64,000 nt of DNA, taken from the NCBI RefSeq assembly GCF_010731575.1, contig NZ_AP022617.1, positions 310,001-374,000 on the forward strand. The letters are read 5' to 3'. Positions 1 through 8,445 of this stretch are shown piece by piece. The first letter of the stretch is position 1. The number at the start of each line of letters is the position of its first letter. A program made the translations under genes and the position numbers. The DNA comes from Mycolicibacterium monacense (lineage in GTDB: Bacteria > Actinomycetota > Actinomycetes > Mycobacteriales > Mycobacteriaceae). Below the pieces are notes generated by a model. That model saw only the letters and a list, made by a program, of their open reading frames with translations, had not been told where the DNA came from and ran no database searches.

Positions 1-1126
1 CGTGCGCGAAGGACGCCGACGCGGTGATGGTCAGACCGGCGACGACCGCGAGGATCGTCGCGAACGCCACCGCGGAGATGACGCCCAGCAGCACTACGCC
101 GCCGAGTTCGAACGCCAGTTGCGGCGCAGCGGAATTCACCCCACCGGGGGCGGCCAGGATGCGGTCGGGTCCGACCAGGGCCGCGGCGCCGTAACCCAGG
201 GCCAGGGTGAACAGGTAGAACGCGCCGATGAGCGCGATCGCCCAGACCACCGACCGGCGGGCCTCCTTGGCGGTGGGCACCGTGTAGAAGCGCATCAGCA
301 CGTGCGGCAGGCCGGCGGTGCCGAGCACCAGGGCCAGCGCCAGCGAGATGAAGTTGATCTGCGTGGTCAGCGACGCGCCGTACTGCGCGCCGGGGGCAAG
401 CACGTCGCGCGAGGCGACCTTGGCGTCCTCGCTGCTGCTCACCATCGCCTGTGCGCTGCCGAGGATCTCGGAGAAGTTGAAGTTGAACTTCGCCAGCACC
501 ATGATCGTCATGATCCCCGCGCCGCCGATCAGCAGGACCGCCTTGATGATCTGCACCCAGGTGGTGCCCTTCATCCCGCCGACCAGGACGTAGACGATCA
601 TCAGCACGCCCACGACGGCGATCACGATCGACTGTCCGAGGTCGCTTTCGATGTTGAGCAGCAGTGCGACCAGCACGCCGGCGCCGGCCATCTGGGCGAG
701 CAGGTAGAACAACGACACCGCCAGGGTGTTGGTGGCCGCGGCCAACCGCACCGGACGTTGTTTGAGCCGGAAGCTCAGCACGTCGGCCATGGTGAATTTT
801 CCCGTGTTGCGCAGCAGTTCGGCGACCAGCAGCAGCGCCACCAGCCAGGCGACCAGGAATCCGATCGAGTACAGGAACCCGTCGTAGCCGTAGACGGCGA
901 TGGCGCCGGCGATGCCGAGGAAGCTCGCGGCCGACAGGTAGTCACCGCTGATCGCGATGCCGTTCTGCGGACCGGTGAAGGCGCGGCCCGCGGTGAAGAA
1001 CTCGGTGGCGGTGGCGTTCTTCTTACTCGCCTTGATGACGATGAAGAGCGTCACCAGGACGAACAGGGCGAAGATCGACATGTTGGCGACGGGGTTGCCG
1101 ATGGTCTCGGCGGCGAGCACGGTCAC
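1..1126 (-). CDS. Sodium:solute symporter, ActP/MctC-like (partial, C-terminus beyond window)
   Basis: N-terminal three quarters of a sodium:solute symporter (SSS) permease that probably imports short monocarboxylates such as acetate, pyruvate or propionate. The translation starts at a GTG (1126) and runs off the window edge at base 1. It contains the family signature GDYLSAASFLG, many hydrophobic helices and the conserved GLPHVLMRFYT segment. Its start overlaps the stop of the upstream DUF485 gene by four bases (GTGA). A DUF485 protein followed by an ActP/MctC transporter is the known layout of mctBC in Corynebacterium glutamicum and of yjcH-actP in E. coli. The exact substrate cannot be read from the sequence. 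Confidence 0.85.
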   Translation of the reverse strand, partial: MTVLAAETIGNPVANMSIFALFVLVTLFIVIKASKKNATATEFFTAGRAFTGPQNGIAISGDYLSAASFLGIAGAIAVYGYDGFLYSIGFLVAWLVALLLVAELLRNTGKFTMADVLSFRLKQRPVRLAAATNTLAVSLFYLLAQMAGAGVLVALLLNIESDLGQSIVIAVVGVLMIVYVLVGGMKGTTWVQIIKAVLLIGGAGIMTIMVLAKFNFNFSEILGSAQAMVSSSEDAKVASRDVLAPGAQYGASLTTQINFISLALALVLGTAGLPHVLMRFYTVPTAKEARRSVVWAIALIGAFYLFTLALGYGAAALVGPDRILAAPGGVNSAAPQLAFELGGVVLLGVISAVAFATILAVVAGLTITASASFAH

Positions 1127-1476
1127 GGTGCGTGGCCTTCCAGTTCGGCGCGGATGGCCGCCGCGCGCGGGTCGATCACCTTGTTGGCGAAGCGGACGTA
1201 GATCCCCGTGATGAGGAATGTGGTGATGAACTGACCGATGCCGATGAGCAACCCGACGTTGACGTTGCCGAACACCCGGATCGCCATGAAGTCGGTGGCG
1301 AACGTACTCAGCAGCACGTAGGTGGTGTACCAGATGAGGAACGCCGCGCTCATCGGGAACACGAAGCCGCGCAACCTCTTCCGCAACTCCTGGAATTCGG
1401 GGCTGGCCTGCATGGCCAGATACTCGTCACCGCTGGGCATCGCTGCCTCCCGCGGTGGAAGATCCGTCTCGGACAC
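1123..1476 (-). CDS. DUF485 membrane protein, symporter partner
   Basis: Protein of 117 aa with two hydrophobic segments (around FPMSAAFLIWYTTYVLLSTF and VGLLIGIGQFITTFLITGIY), typical of DUF485 (YjcH/MctB) proteins that are encoded just before ActP-type carboxylate symporters. The GTG at 1476 is chosen because an AGGAG ribosome site lies five bases upstream; a longer in-frame extension to 1563 has no such site. The stop overlaps the start of the symporter by four bases, so translation is probably coupled. It lies downstream of a second symporter in the same strand and is probably part of the same regulon. The role, helper or stabiliser of the permease, is inferred. Confidence 0.85.
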   Translation of the reverse strand: MSETDLPPREAAMPSGDEYLAMQASPEFQELRKRLRGFVFPMSAAFLIWYTTYVLLSTFATDFMAIRVFGNVNVGLLIGIGQFITTFLITGIYVRFANKVIDPRAAAIRAELEGHAP

Positions 1477-1638
1477 CGTGACTCCTGACCTCGTCGTGTG
1501 AACCAGTTCTCGACTGAAACTAGATGAGATGCAGGTCACATACCCGCACCTCGGGGAGGTCACACGGTGAAGGCCGACAGCGGTGCGGTGAGCGGTCGGA
1601 TGCCGGCGACGAACGGCGGCGCCCGCGCAGGCGCGAGG

Positions 1639-3375
1639 TCAGTCGCCGGGTACGCGTTCGATGCCCATGCCCAGCCGTTCGGGCACGTGCATCCGCGCGA
1701 AGATCTGGGCGACATCGGGCGGGACGCTGCGCCGGGTGAGCCGGCTGACGGCGATCATCGTGACGAAGGCCAGCGGGACGGTGATCGCGGCGGGATAGCC
1801 GACGGCCACCGCGGCCCACCCGCCGAGCGCCGCTTCGTCGACCGCACCCGCGATCGCGAGGGCCACCGCCGTCCCCGAGGCCGCCCCGCCGACCACCAGG
1901 CCGCAGGACGCACCGACCGCGGTCAGCCCCCGCCACCAGATGCCCAGCACCAGCAGCGGGCACAGCGTGGATGCGGCCACCGCGAACGCCAGCCCGACGC
2001 TGCGCGACAACTCCAGTCCGGAGGTGATGAGCGACAACGGGATCGGGATCAGCCCGCCGACGAGCGCGGCGATCCGGAAGTCCCGCACCCGGCCACGCAG
2101 CACGTCGGTCGCCAACGCACCGGCGATGCTCACCAGCAGACCCGACGACGTCGCGAGAAACGCCGCGCTCGCCCCGGCGGCGACGAGTGCGGCGAGCAGC
2201 TGCCCGAACACCCCGCCGATCGCGGCGGCGGGGGCGAGCAGGACCGCTGCGTCGGCGGCGCCGGTGATGAGAAGCTGCGGTACGTAGAGCCGGGAGAACA
2301 CGCCGATCAGCGTGGGGAACAGGTAGAACAACCCCAGCAGCGCGATGACCGCGAGCGCGGTGCGCCGGGCGACCCTGCCGTCGGGGTTGGTGTAGAAGCG
2401 CACCAGTACATGCGGCAGCCCCATCGTGCCGAGGAACGTCGCCACGATGATCGAGACGACCTGGTAGAGCGGATGCGCGCCACCCAGGCCGCCGCCGGAG
2501 GCGAGCCATTCACCGCCGGCCGCCGGGGTGCCCGCCAGCACGGGCGTGGCCGCGCCGTCGGCCAGCGTCATCGTGGAATCCGCGCCCAACTCATGTTCCC
2601 CGGGCGCGCCGATGGGTGCGGCGATGACCGGCCGGCCGTCGAGCGTGCCCGTCACCGTGATGCCGGCCGGTTCGGTGACCTGCACGACGACGTCGGTCTC
2701 GATGGCGACGGTCGTGTCCTGGGTGACGGACGGCGGGAGCGGCCCACCCAGTTCGCCCCGGTCGGTGAAGAACAGTCCGAGCAGCGCGATCGCGGGAATG
2801 GCGATCGCCGTCAGTTTCAGCCAGTACTGGAAGGCCTGCACGAAGGTGATCGAGCGCATGCCACCGGCGACCACGTTGGTGATGACGATGCCGCCGACGA
2901 CCACCGGCCCGATCCACACCGGCATGCCCAGCAGGGTCTTGAGTGCGAGGCCGGCGCCCTGGTACTGCGGGACGAGATACACCACGCAGATCACGATGAC
3001 GACGAGCATCGCGACCTTGCGCAGCCGCCGTGACCCGAGCCGGAACTCGGCGAAGTCGGGCACCGTGTAGGCCCCGGAACGACGCAGCGGCGCCGCCACG
3101 AACAGCAGCAGGCCCAGATAGCCCGCGGTGAAACCGACCGGATACCACAGCGCGTCGGCGCCGTATTTCGCGATCAGCCCGGCGACGCCGAGAAACGATG
3201 CAGCGGAGAGGTATTCGCCGGAGATGGCGGCCGCGTTCCATTGCGGCCCGACCGTGCGGGAGGCGACCAGGAAGTCGGAGGTGGTGCGGGAGAACCGGAC
3301 ACCGTAGGCGCCGATCGCGATGGTGGCCACCGCCGCGGCGAGCAGCGCGGCCGCCGTCAACGCCGAACCGGTCAT
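1639..3375 (-). CDS. Sodium:solute symporter family permease (second copy)
   Basis: A 578-aa SSS-family permease. It carries ISGEYLSAASFLGVAG near the N-terminus and GLPHVLVRFYTNPDGRVAR in the middle, the same landmarks as the symporter at the window edge. Unlike that one it has an insert of roughly 70 residues, rich in Thr, Val and Gly, after the LLGLFFTDRG helix, probably an extracytoplasmic loop. The ATG at 3375 overlaps the stop of the small membrane protein upstream by four bases (ATGA), so it belongs to the kinase-regulator-symporter operon. A carboxylate substrate is likely by family and by the LytS/LytTR neighbours but is not proven. Confidence 0.85.
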   Translation of the reverse strand: MTGSALTAAALLAAAVATIAIGAYGVRFSRTTSDFLVASRTVGPQWNAAAISGEYLSAASFLGVAGLIAKYGADALWYPVGFTAGYLGLLLFVAAPLRRSGAYTVPDFAEFRLGSRRLRKVAMLVVIVICVVYLVPQYQGAGLALKTLLGMPVWIGPVVVGGIVITNVVAGGMRSITFVQAFQYWLKLTAIAIPAIALLGLFFTDRGELGGPLPPSVTQDTTVAIETDVVVQVTEPAGITVTGTLDGRPVIAAPIGAPGEHELGADSTMTLADGAATPVLAGTPAAGGEWLASGGGLGGAHPLYQVVSIIVATFLGTMGLPHVLVRFYTNPDGRVARRTALAVIALLGLFYLFPTLIGVFSRLYVPQLLITGAADAAVLLAPAAAIGGVFGQLLAALVAAGASAAFLATSSGLLVSIAGALATDVLRGRVRDFRIAALVGGLIPIPLSLITSGLELSRSVGLAFAVAASTLCPLLVLGIWWRGLTAVGASCGLVVGGAASGTAVALAIAGAVDEAALGGWAAVAVGYPAAITVPLAFVTMIAVSRLTRRSVPPDVAQIFARMHVPERLGMGIERVPGD

Positions 3376-3746
3376 GGCTCGCTGTCGATGACGCGGACGA
3401 AGTCGCGCTCGGCCTGTTCGGCCAATCGGACGTAGAGCCTGCCCACCCCGTACATCAGTGGGTACGCCAGCAGCCCGAGCGCCAGCCAGTTGAGCCGGAT
3501 GCCCGCGACGGTGAGGGCCGCCCAGCCGGGGAACACCGCCGTCAGCAACGGGATCGCCGCGACCACGCACACCACCACCGTGGCCAGCCGCAGCGCCAGC
3601 CCCAGCTGTGCGCGCACCAGACCCCGCACGAGCGCGTCACCCACCTGGGTCTGCTCCTGCACCTCGACCCTGGTGCGCACCATGCGCGCACCGCGACGGT
3701 GGGCCAGCACCACCCGTTCGCGTTGCGGGCGGCCCGGCTCAGTCAT
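3372..3746 (-). CDS. Small two-helix membrane protein, symporter partner
   Basis: 124-aa protein with a charged N-terminal 50 residues and two hydrophobic stretches (LALRLATVVVCVVAAIPLL and LNWLALGLLAYPLMYGVG), ending in an acidic tail. It has the size and topology of DUF485-type partners but little obvious sequence likeness to the DUF485 protein at 1123-1476. The ATG at 3746 overlaps the response regulator stop by eight bases, and its own stop overlaps the symporter start by four. Its position directly before an SSS permease implies a helper role for that permease. The function is inferred from context only. Confidence 0.75.
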   Translation of the reverse strand: MTEPGRPQRERVVLAHRRGARMVRTRVEVQEQTQVGDALVRGLVRAQLGLALRLATVVVCVVAAIPLLTAVFPGWAALTVAGIRLNWLALGLLAYPLMYGVGRLYVRLAEQAERDFVRVIDSEP

Positions 3747-4548
3747 CGCCGCCGGCGGGTCGCAGATGCCGCAACGGATCGCGCACCAACCGGTCACGCA
3801 GCTCACGGGCCTGACGGCGGCTCACCGGCAACTCGACGGCCGGCGACGAACCGTTGGCGCGCAACCGCACCAGCACCGCGCCGTCGCTCGTGCGCAGCCC
3901 CGTCACCAGCCGCAGCGCCACCAGGTAGGAGCGGTGGATGCGTTGGAAACCCCGCTCCCGCCAACGGGTTTCGAGGGTGCTGAGCGGAATGCGCACCAGG
4001 TGTGATCCCGACGCCGAGTGCAGCCGGGCGTAGTCGCCCTCGGCCTCCACCCAGCCGATGCTGTCGCGGGGGACCAGGTGGGTGATCCCGCCGAGTTCTG
4101 CGGGTACGACGTCGGAGTCGGGTTCCTCGTCGGCGGCCGGTTCGGCGCTGCGCGCCGCACCGGCCGATTCGGCGCTGCGCGCCGCGACCACCCGCCGGAC
4201 CGCCTCGTCGAGGCGATCCTGCCGGATGGGTTTGAGCAGGTAGTCGATCGCCCCGACGTCGAAGGCGGCGACGGCCTTGTCGTCGTGGGCGGTGACGAAC
4301 ACGATGGCCGGCCGCTGAGCGAAATTGCCCAGCACACCGGCCAATTCGATACCGGACAGGCCGGGCATGTTGATGTCGAGGAAGATCGCGTCGATGGTGC
4401 GCTGGTTCAGTTCGCGCAGTGCCGAGGTGGCGTCGTTGACGCGCAGCACCTCGCCGATGTCGGGATGGCGGCCCAGCAGGTAGGCCAGCTCGTCGAGGGC
4501 GGGCATCTCGTCGTCGACGGCGAGCACGGTCAGGCCGGACCTGTTCAC
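3739..4548 (-). CDS. LytTR-family response regulator
   Basis: A 269-aa two-component response regulator. The receiver domain (about residues 6-120) has the acidic pair D12/D13, phospho-acceptor D58 in FLDINMPG, T86 and K106 in LLKPI. The C-terminal half (about 150-260) is a LytTR DNA-binding domain, recognisable from IGWVEAEGDYARLH and FQRIHRSYLVAL. The linker is rich in Ala, Glu and Ser. It overlaps the upstream sensor kinase by four bases. In E. coli, LytS/LytTR systems (BtsSR, YpdAB) control pyruvate-responsive transporters, so this regulator probably switches on the two symporters downstream in response to an external carboxylate. Confidence 0.92.
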   Translation of the reverse strand: MNRSGLTVLAVDDEMPALDELAYLLGRHPDIGEVLRVNDATSALRELNQRTIDAIFLDINMPGLSGIELAGVLGNFAQRPAIVFVTAHDDKAVAAFDVGAIDYLLKPIRQDRLDEAVRRVVAARSAESAGAARSAEPAADEEPDSDVVPAELGGITHLVPRDSIGWVEAEGDYARLHSASGSHLVRIPLSTLETRWRERGFQRIHRSYLVALRLVTGLRTSDGAVLVRLRANGSSPAVELPVSRRQARELRDRLVRDPLRHLRPAGGDD

Positions 4549-5756
4549 CCGTACGCACCTCCGCCGGCCCGCACGCCGGACCGGAATTTGGGTACCCGCA
4601 TGATGACCTTCGTGCCCGCCCCGATCGCCGTCTCGACCACCAGACCGTAATCGTTGCCGAACGCCGCCCGCAGGCGATGGTCGACATTCGTCAGGCCGAC
4701 GTGCGCGCTGTCGCCGGGGGCGGGGGAACCGTCACCGCCCAGCGCGTCACCCGGCCCGGTGCGCAGGGCGGCGGGGTCCATCCCGACACCGTCGTCCTCG
4801 ACGGTGATGACGCAGTCGGAACCCTCGTCGCGGGCGATGATCTCGATGGACCCGCCGCCGCGCCCGGCCAGCCCGTGCCGCACGGCGTTCTCGACGAGCG
4901 GTTGCAGCGCCAGGAACGGCACCACGACCCCGAGCACCTCGGGGGCCACCTGCAGGCGAACGTCCAGCGACGTCCCGAACCGGGCCCGCTCGAGCGTCAG
5001 GTAGCGGTCGATGTTGCGCAACTCCTCGGCCAGCGTCGTGTACTGCCCGGCGGCGCGGAACGAATAGCGGGTGAAATCGGCGAACTCCAGGATGAGTTCG
5101 CGGGCCCGGTCGGGATCGGTGCGCACGAACGAGGCGATGGTGTTGAGCGCGTTGTAGATGAAGTGCGGGCTGATCTGCGCGCGCAGGGCCAGCACTTCGG
5201 CCCGGTCCAGGCGGGCGCGGGAGGCGTCGAGTTCGGCGAGTTCGAGTTGGCCTGCGGCGTAGCGCGCGACCTCGCCGACCGCGCCGAGCATGCCCGGCCC
5301 CGGATCGCGGGTGGTGACGACGGCGAGCACCCCGAGTAGGTCCCCGGCATCGGTCAGCAGGGGTTGGGCGATGACCGTGGCCGCGCGCACGGACGTGAGC
5401 ACGCGGCGCTCCCCGGCGATCGACTCGCGGACGGTGCGTGCCGCGTCGTCGACCACGTCGGACGTCCAGATCGCGTCGTCCTCCGGTTCGCGGGCGAGCA
5501 GCCGGCCTTCGCCGTCGAACAGCGCGATCCCGTCGGTGCCGGTGAGCTCGCGCAGGAACGGCGCCGCCGATTCGGCCGAGGTGGTGTCGAGACCCTGGCG
5601 CAACGCGCGCGCGGCCAGCGATGCGGTGTGCAACGCGGCGTGGACGGCGCGTTCGGTGGGGGTCGCCACCACCCGGCGGGTGCGCACGACGACCGCGGCG
5701 GCCACGGCTGTCACGATCAGCACCGCCGCCAGGACTATCGCGAGCTCGCCGGACAT
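4545..5756 (-). CDS. LytS-type sensor histidine kinase
   Basis: A 403-aa membrane-bound histidine kinase. One hydrophobic segment (residues about 5-25) is followed by a GAF-like sensor region (about 35-175) and a His_kinase domain of the LytS class, with phospho-acceptor H198 in AQISPHFIYNALN. The ATPase has the N-box LQPLVENAVRHG and the G-box VEDDGVGMD. Unlike true LytS or BtsS it has one membrane helix rather than a multi-helix 5TM domain, so the signal is probably sensed in the cytoplasm or at the membrane. It is first in the operon with the LytTR regulator and two symporter pairs. ATG start at 5756. Confidence 0.9.
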   Translation of the reverse strand: MSGELAIVLAAVLIVTAVAAAVVVRTRRVVATPTERAVHAALHTASLAARALRQGLDTTSAESAAPFLRELTGTDGIALFDGEGRLLAREPEDDAIWTSDVVDDAARTVRESIAGERRVLTSVRAATVIAQPLLTDAGDLLGVLAVVTTRDPGPGMLGAVGEVARYAAGQLELAELDASRARLDRAEVLALRAQISPHFIYNALNTIASFVRTDPDRARELILEFADFTRYSFRAAGQYTTLAEELRNIDRYLTLERARFGTSLDVRLQVAPEVLGVVVPFLALQPLVENAVRHGLAGRGGGSIEIIARDEGSDCVITVEDDGVGMDPAALRTGPGDALGGDGSPAPGDSAHVGLTNVDHRLRAAFGNDYGLVVETAIGAGTKVIMRVPKFRSGVRAGGGAYG

Positions 5757-5820
5757 CTGCTGTAGGTGCTCCTCGCGTCCGCGTCACCTCACGGGTTTTC
5801 GGCCACCTTAAACTGGCGGG

Positions 5821-6402
5821 GTGGCGAAACTGCAGCTTGTCCAGGATCCGGCGGCCGACGCGCTGCTCGAATCAAACCCGTTCGCGCTGCTGGTCGGCAT
5901 GCTGCTCGATCAGCAGTACCCGATGGAGGCGGCGTTCGCCGGGCCGAAGAAGATCGCCGACCGCATGGGTGGTGTCGACGCCCGCGAGATCGCCGAGTAC
6001 GACCCCGAGAAGTTCGCCGCCCTCTGCTCGACGACGCCTGCGGTGCACCGGTTTCCCGGGTCGATGGCCAAACGCATCCAGGCGCTGGCCCAACTGATCG
6101 TCGACCGCTACGACGGTGACGCCGCCGCGCTGTGGACCTCGGGCGATCCCGACGGCGCCGAGGTGCTGCGCAGGCTCAAGGCGCTGCCGGGGTTCGGCGA
6201 GCAGAAGGCCAAGATCTTCCTCGCGCTGCTGGGCAAGCAGTACGGCGTGACACCGCAGGGCTGGCGGGAGGCCGCGGGCGACTACGGCAAGGCCGGGACG
6301 TACATGTCGATCGCCGACGTGACCGATCCGGGCGCACTCGAAAAGGTGCGCTCGTACAAGAAGCAGGCGAAGGCCGCCGCGAAGGATCAGGCGAAGAACT
6401 GA
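5821..6402 (+). CDS. HhH-GPD-type base excision DNA repair protein (Rv1156-like)
   Basis: 193-aa protein of the HhH-GPD superfamily. The helix-hairpin-helix appears as LKALPGFGEQKAKIFLALL (about residues 118-138), and the N-terminal half has the family helix ALLVGMLLDQQYPMEAAF. GTG start at 5821, divergent from the sensor kinase. It matches Rv1156 of M. tuberculosis in size and in position upstream of the Rv1157c/Rv1158c pair. It lacks the four-Cys iron-sulfur loop of EndoIII and MutY, so it is a short glycosylase-like protein; substrate and catalysis are unproven. Confidence 0.85.
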   Translation: MAKLQLVQDPAADALLESNPFALLVGMLLDQQYPMEAAFAGPKKIADRMGGVDAREIAEYDPEKFAALCSTTPAVHRFPGSMAKRIQALAQLIVDRYDGDAAALWTSGDPDGAEVLRRLKALPGFGEQKAKIFLALLGKQYGVTPQGWREAAGDYGKAGTYMSIADVTDPGALEKVRSYKKQAKAAAKDQAKN

Positions 6403-6405
6403 CGC

Positions 6406-6461
6406 CGAGACTGCTGCCAGATCGCGATTCTCGACGAATTCGCGATCTGTGCGCAGTCTCG
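6406..6461. repeat. Two-tier inverted repeat after the glycosylase gene
   Basis: Outer arms CGAGACTGC (6406-6414) and GCAGTCTCG (6453-6461) and inner arms AGATCGCGA (6419-6427) and TCGCGATCT (6440-6448) are perfect complements, separated by four-base unpaired collars, with a 12-base loop. There is no T-run. It may end transcription or protect the mRNA 3' end; similarly built hairpins occur at other gene ends in this window. Confidence 0.7.
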
Positions 6462-6498
6462 CTGACTCATATGCCGACGTGCGAATAGGCTGAGGCAC

Positions 6499-6645
6499 AT
6501 GAAGACACACTTGAACTGTCCGTGCGGTGAGGCGATCACCGGTAAGGACGAAGAGGATCTGGTCGAGAAGGCGCAGAAGCACCTGTCGGAGGCGCATCCC
6601 GGCCGCGAATACGACCGCGACGCCATCCTGTTCATGGCCTACTAG
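6499..6645 (+). CDS. DUF1059 small protein
   Basis: A 48-aa protein starting MKTHLNCPCGEAITGKDEED and ending ILFMAY. It has a CPCG pair near the N-terminus and the charged helix DLVEKAQKHLSEAHPG, which together fit the DUF1059 family of small metal-binding-like proteins, usually 50-60 aa. It is a free-standing gene between two hairpins and reads toward the terminator at 6739-6770. The function of DUF1059 is unknown. The coding call rests on family-like sequence, acidic/basic helix pattern and codon use. Confidence 0.8.
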   Translation: MKTHLNCPCGEAITGKDEEDLVEKAQKHLSEAHPGREYDRDAILFMAY

Positions 6646-6660
6646 GCCACCCTGCCTCCC

Positions 6661-6717
6661 CGAGTTCGACACCAGGGCTGTGCCGATCGCCGATCGACGA
6701 CCCTGACGTAGAACTCG
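6661..6717. repeat. Inverted repeat downstream of the DUF1059 gene
   Basis: Outer arms CGAGTTC (6661-6667) and GAACTCG (6711-6717) enclose inner arms CAGGG (6673-6677) and CCCTG (6701-6705), and the centre can pair further through GATCG/CGATC. The two-tier build is the same as at 6406-6461. It is probably a transcript-end structure rather than an operator. Confidence 0.55.
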
Positions 6718-6738
6718 ACGCACCAGCCCACAAACGAA

Positions 6739-6770
6739 AAATCCCCGGCCGCAACCGCGACCGGGGATTT
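6739..6770. terminator. Bidirectional hairpin terminator
   Basis: Perfect 10-base arms AAATCCCCGG (6739-6748) and CCGGGGATTT (6761-6770) with a 12-base loop. The A/T ends give a short T-tract in both directions. It sits between the convergent DUF1059 gene and the Rv1157c-like gene and can serve both. Confidence 0.8.
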
Positions 6771-6782
6771 GTCGTCTGAGCG

Positions 6783-7811
6783 TCAGGGCACGACCGTTGA
6801 TCCGATGGTCGGCATGAACTGGCACTGCTTCTCGGTGGTGGTGACCTGGCCGAAGATCGTCGACATGATGCTGCCCGATCCGGTGTCCACGATGGCGGTC
6901 AGCGTCGTCGGCCCCTCCGGGTTGATGTCCGACCGCGGTTTGAGCGTCGCGCTGCCGGACTTACCGGTGGTCAGGTTCACCCACGTCACGTTCAGCGGGA
7001 GCTTCTGCTCGGCCGCAGGTCCCGGCGTGCCGACCGCGGTGAACACGTACGCCGTCTGACCGGGTCCCGGTCCTGGTGCGGGGATCTTGGCCGGGCCGGC
7101 CACCGAGATCGCGGTCGCCAGGACGTTTCCGCCGTCCTTCAGGCATCCGTTGCTGATCGACGGATACATGAAGTCCTGCGTGGGCGGGGCGTCCGGACCG
7201 AATCCCGGCGGACCCGGGGTGGGGGCCGGCGCAGGCGCGGGCGCGGGTCCGGGCAGCGCTCCGGCGGCCTCCGCAACAGGAGCGGCAACCGGAGCGGCCA
7301 CCGGCGTGGCGACCGGAGCCCCGGGGACGGGTGCCGGTGCGGCCGCGGGGACGGCGACCGGATCGACCACCGGAGCGGCGGCCACCTCGGGACCCGGTGC
7401 GGGCGGCGTGGCGCCCGCGGGCAGCGGTCCGACCGCGTGCGCCGGGTTGACCCCGGCCGGTAGGTGCGCCTGTGTCCCCGGCACCGCACCCGGTGCGGGC
7501 ACATGCGCCGCCGGGTCGGCCACGAACTGGTTGACCGCCGAGGCCACATCGCGCGACGACGCGGGCGCCGCCGCATCTCCGGCGAACACGGCGGCTGCGG
7601 CCATCAGCATCGAGGCGGCGTTGTTCGGATCCGCCGCCGCCTGCTGGATGACCGGACCGAGGCTTTCCATCGCGGGCAGACCGGGCGCCTGAAGCGTGTC
7701 GATCGGAAGCCCGGGTGCGGGTTCGGCGGTGGCCATCGCACTGCTGAACAGCAGTGCGACGGACGCGCCGACCCCGGCCGCGGTCGTCAACAGAGTTCGA
7801 GTCGGTGACAT
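6783..7811 (-). CDS. Secreted Ala/Pro-rich protein (Rv1157c-like)
   Basis: A 342-aa exported protein. The N-terminus has a signal peptide (TRTLL, hydrophobic GVGASVALLFSSAMATA, probable cleavage before EPAPG). A helical region (about 35-100) is followed by a long low-complexity Pro/Ala/Gly/Val stretch (about 100-205) and a globular C-terminal domain (about 210-342) with two cysteines (SNGCLKDG, EKQCQFM) that may form a disulfide. Size, composition and position next to an Rv1158c-like gene and pimE fit Rv1157c of M. tuberculosis, annotated as a conserved Ala/Pro-rich protein. The function is unknown; a cell-wall location is likely. Confidence 0.85.
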   Translation of the reverse strand: MSPTRTLLTTAAGVGASVALLFSSAMATAEPAPGLPIDTLQAPGLPAMESLGPVIQQAAADPNNAASMLMAAAAVFAGDAAAPASSRDVASAVNQFVADPAAHVPAPGAVPGTQAHLPAGVNPAHAVGPLPAGATPPAPGPEVAAAPVVDPVAVPAAAPAPVPGAPVATPVAAPVAAPVAEAAGALPGPAPAPAPAPTPGPPGFGPDAPPTQDFMYPSISNGCLKDGGNVLATAISVAGPAKIPAPGPGPGQTAYVFTAVGTPGPAAEQKLPLNVTWVNLTTGKSGSATLKPRSDINPEGPTTLTAIVDTGSGSIMSTIFGQVTTTEKQCQFMPTIGSTVVP

Positions 7812-7860
7812 GTCACTCCTCGCGAGTTTCGGTCAGGGCACAGACGATCGACAGCGGTGA

Positions 7861-8376
7861 TCAGGGCAGGGCCGAGACCGGGAAGATCGTCGGCGCCATC
7901 GCCGGGGCCGCCGGTCCTCCCGCAGGCGGTGCGCCGACGGGCGGTGCGGCCGGCGTCGCCGCGGGCAGCAGGCTCGTCAGCGGTGAGCCCGCCGGCATCA
8001 GCGAGGCCAGTCCGGTCGGCACGTTCACCCCGGGCAGCGGTGACGTGGCGGCCGGCGTGCCGGGCAGCGCCGACGCGGTACCGGGCAGGGCCGGGGTCTG
8101 CGGCAGTGTGATCGACGCCGTCGCACCGGGTGCGGTGGCCGGCGCGGCGGGTGCCGCGGGTGCCGCGGCGGGCATCCCGCTGCCGGTCAGGGCCGAGGCG
8201 AAGGTCTGCAGCAACTGCGGCGCGTTGCCGAGCTGATCGAGGAACGGAATGGCCGGCGCGGGCGGTGCGGGGGCCGCCGGCTGGGCAGCGGCGGGCGCAC
8301 TGAGGGCCAGCACGATCGGAACCGCCCCAGCCGCAGCAATCACGCTGGTCACGAGGGTTTTTCTGGTGAGTTTCAT
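7861..8376 (-). CDS. Secreted Ala/Pro-rich protein (Rv1158c-like)
   Basis: A 171-aa exported protein with a clear signal peptide ([17 protein letters not shown], cleavage probably after APAAA) and a mature part made almost wholly of Ala, Pro, Gly, Leu and Thr. A short less biased piece reads [20 protein letters not shown]. It lies 50 bases upstream of the Rv1157c-like gene on the same strand, so the two may be co-transcribed, and it is divergent from pimE as in M. tuberculosis. No catalytic motif is visible; the function is unknown. Confidence 0.85.
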   Translation of the reverse strand: MKLTRKTLVTSVIAAAGAVPIVLALSAPAAAQPAAPAPPAPAIPFLDQLGNAPQLLQTFASALTGSGMPAAAPAAPAAPATAPGATASITLPQTPALPGTASALPGTPAATSPLPGVNVPTGLASLMPAGSPLTSLLPAATPAAPPVGAPPAGGPAAPAMAPTIFPVSALP

Positions 8377-8445
8377 GGATCTCCCAATCCGTTGACAGCA
8401 CGTCTGCGACCGACGCTACGCAGTTACTGGTGTTACTCAAGTGAC

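Noticed and set aside
2..1201. 399-aa frame on the plus strand at the left edge
   Set aside because: It is antisense to the ActP-like symporter, with Arg/His/Gln-rich composition typical of GC-driven shadow frames.
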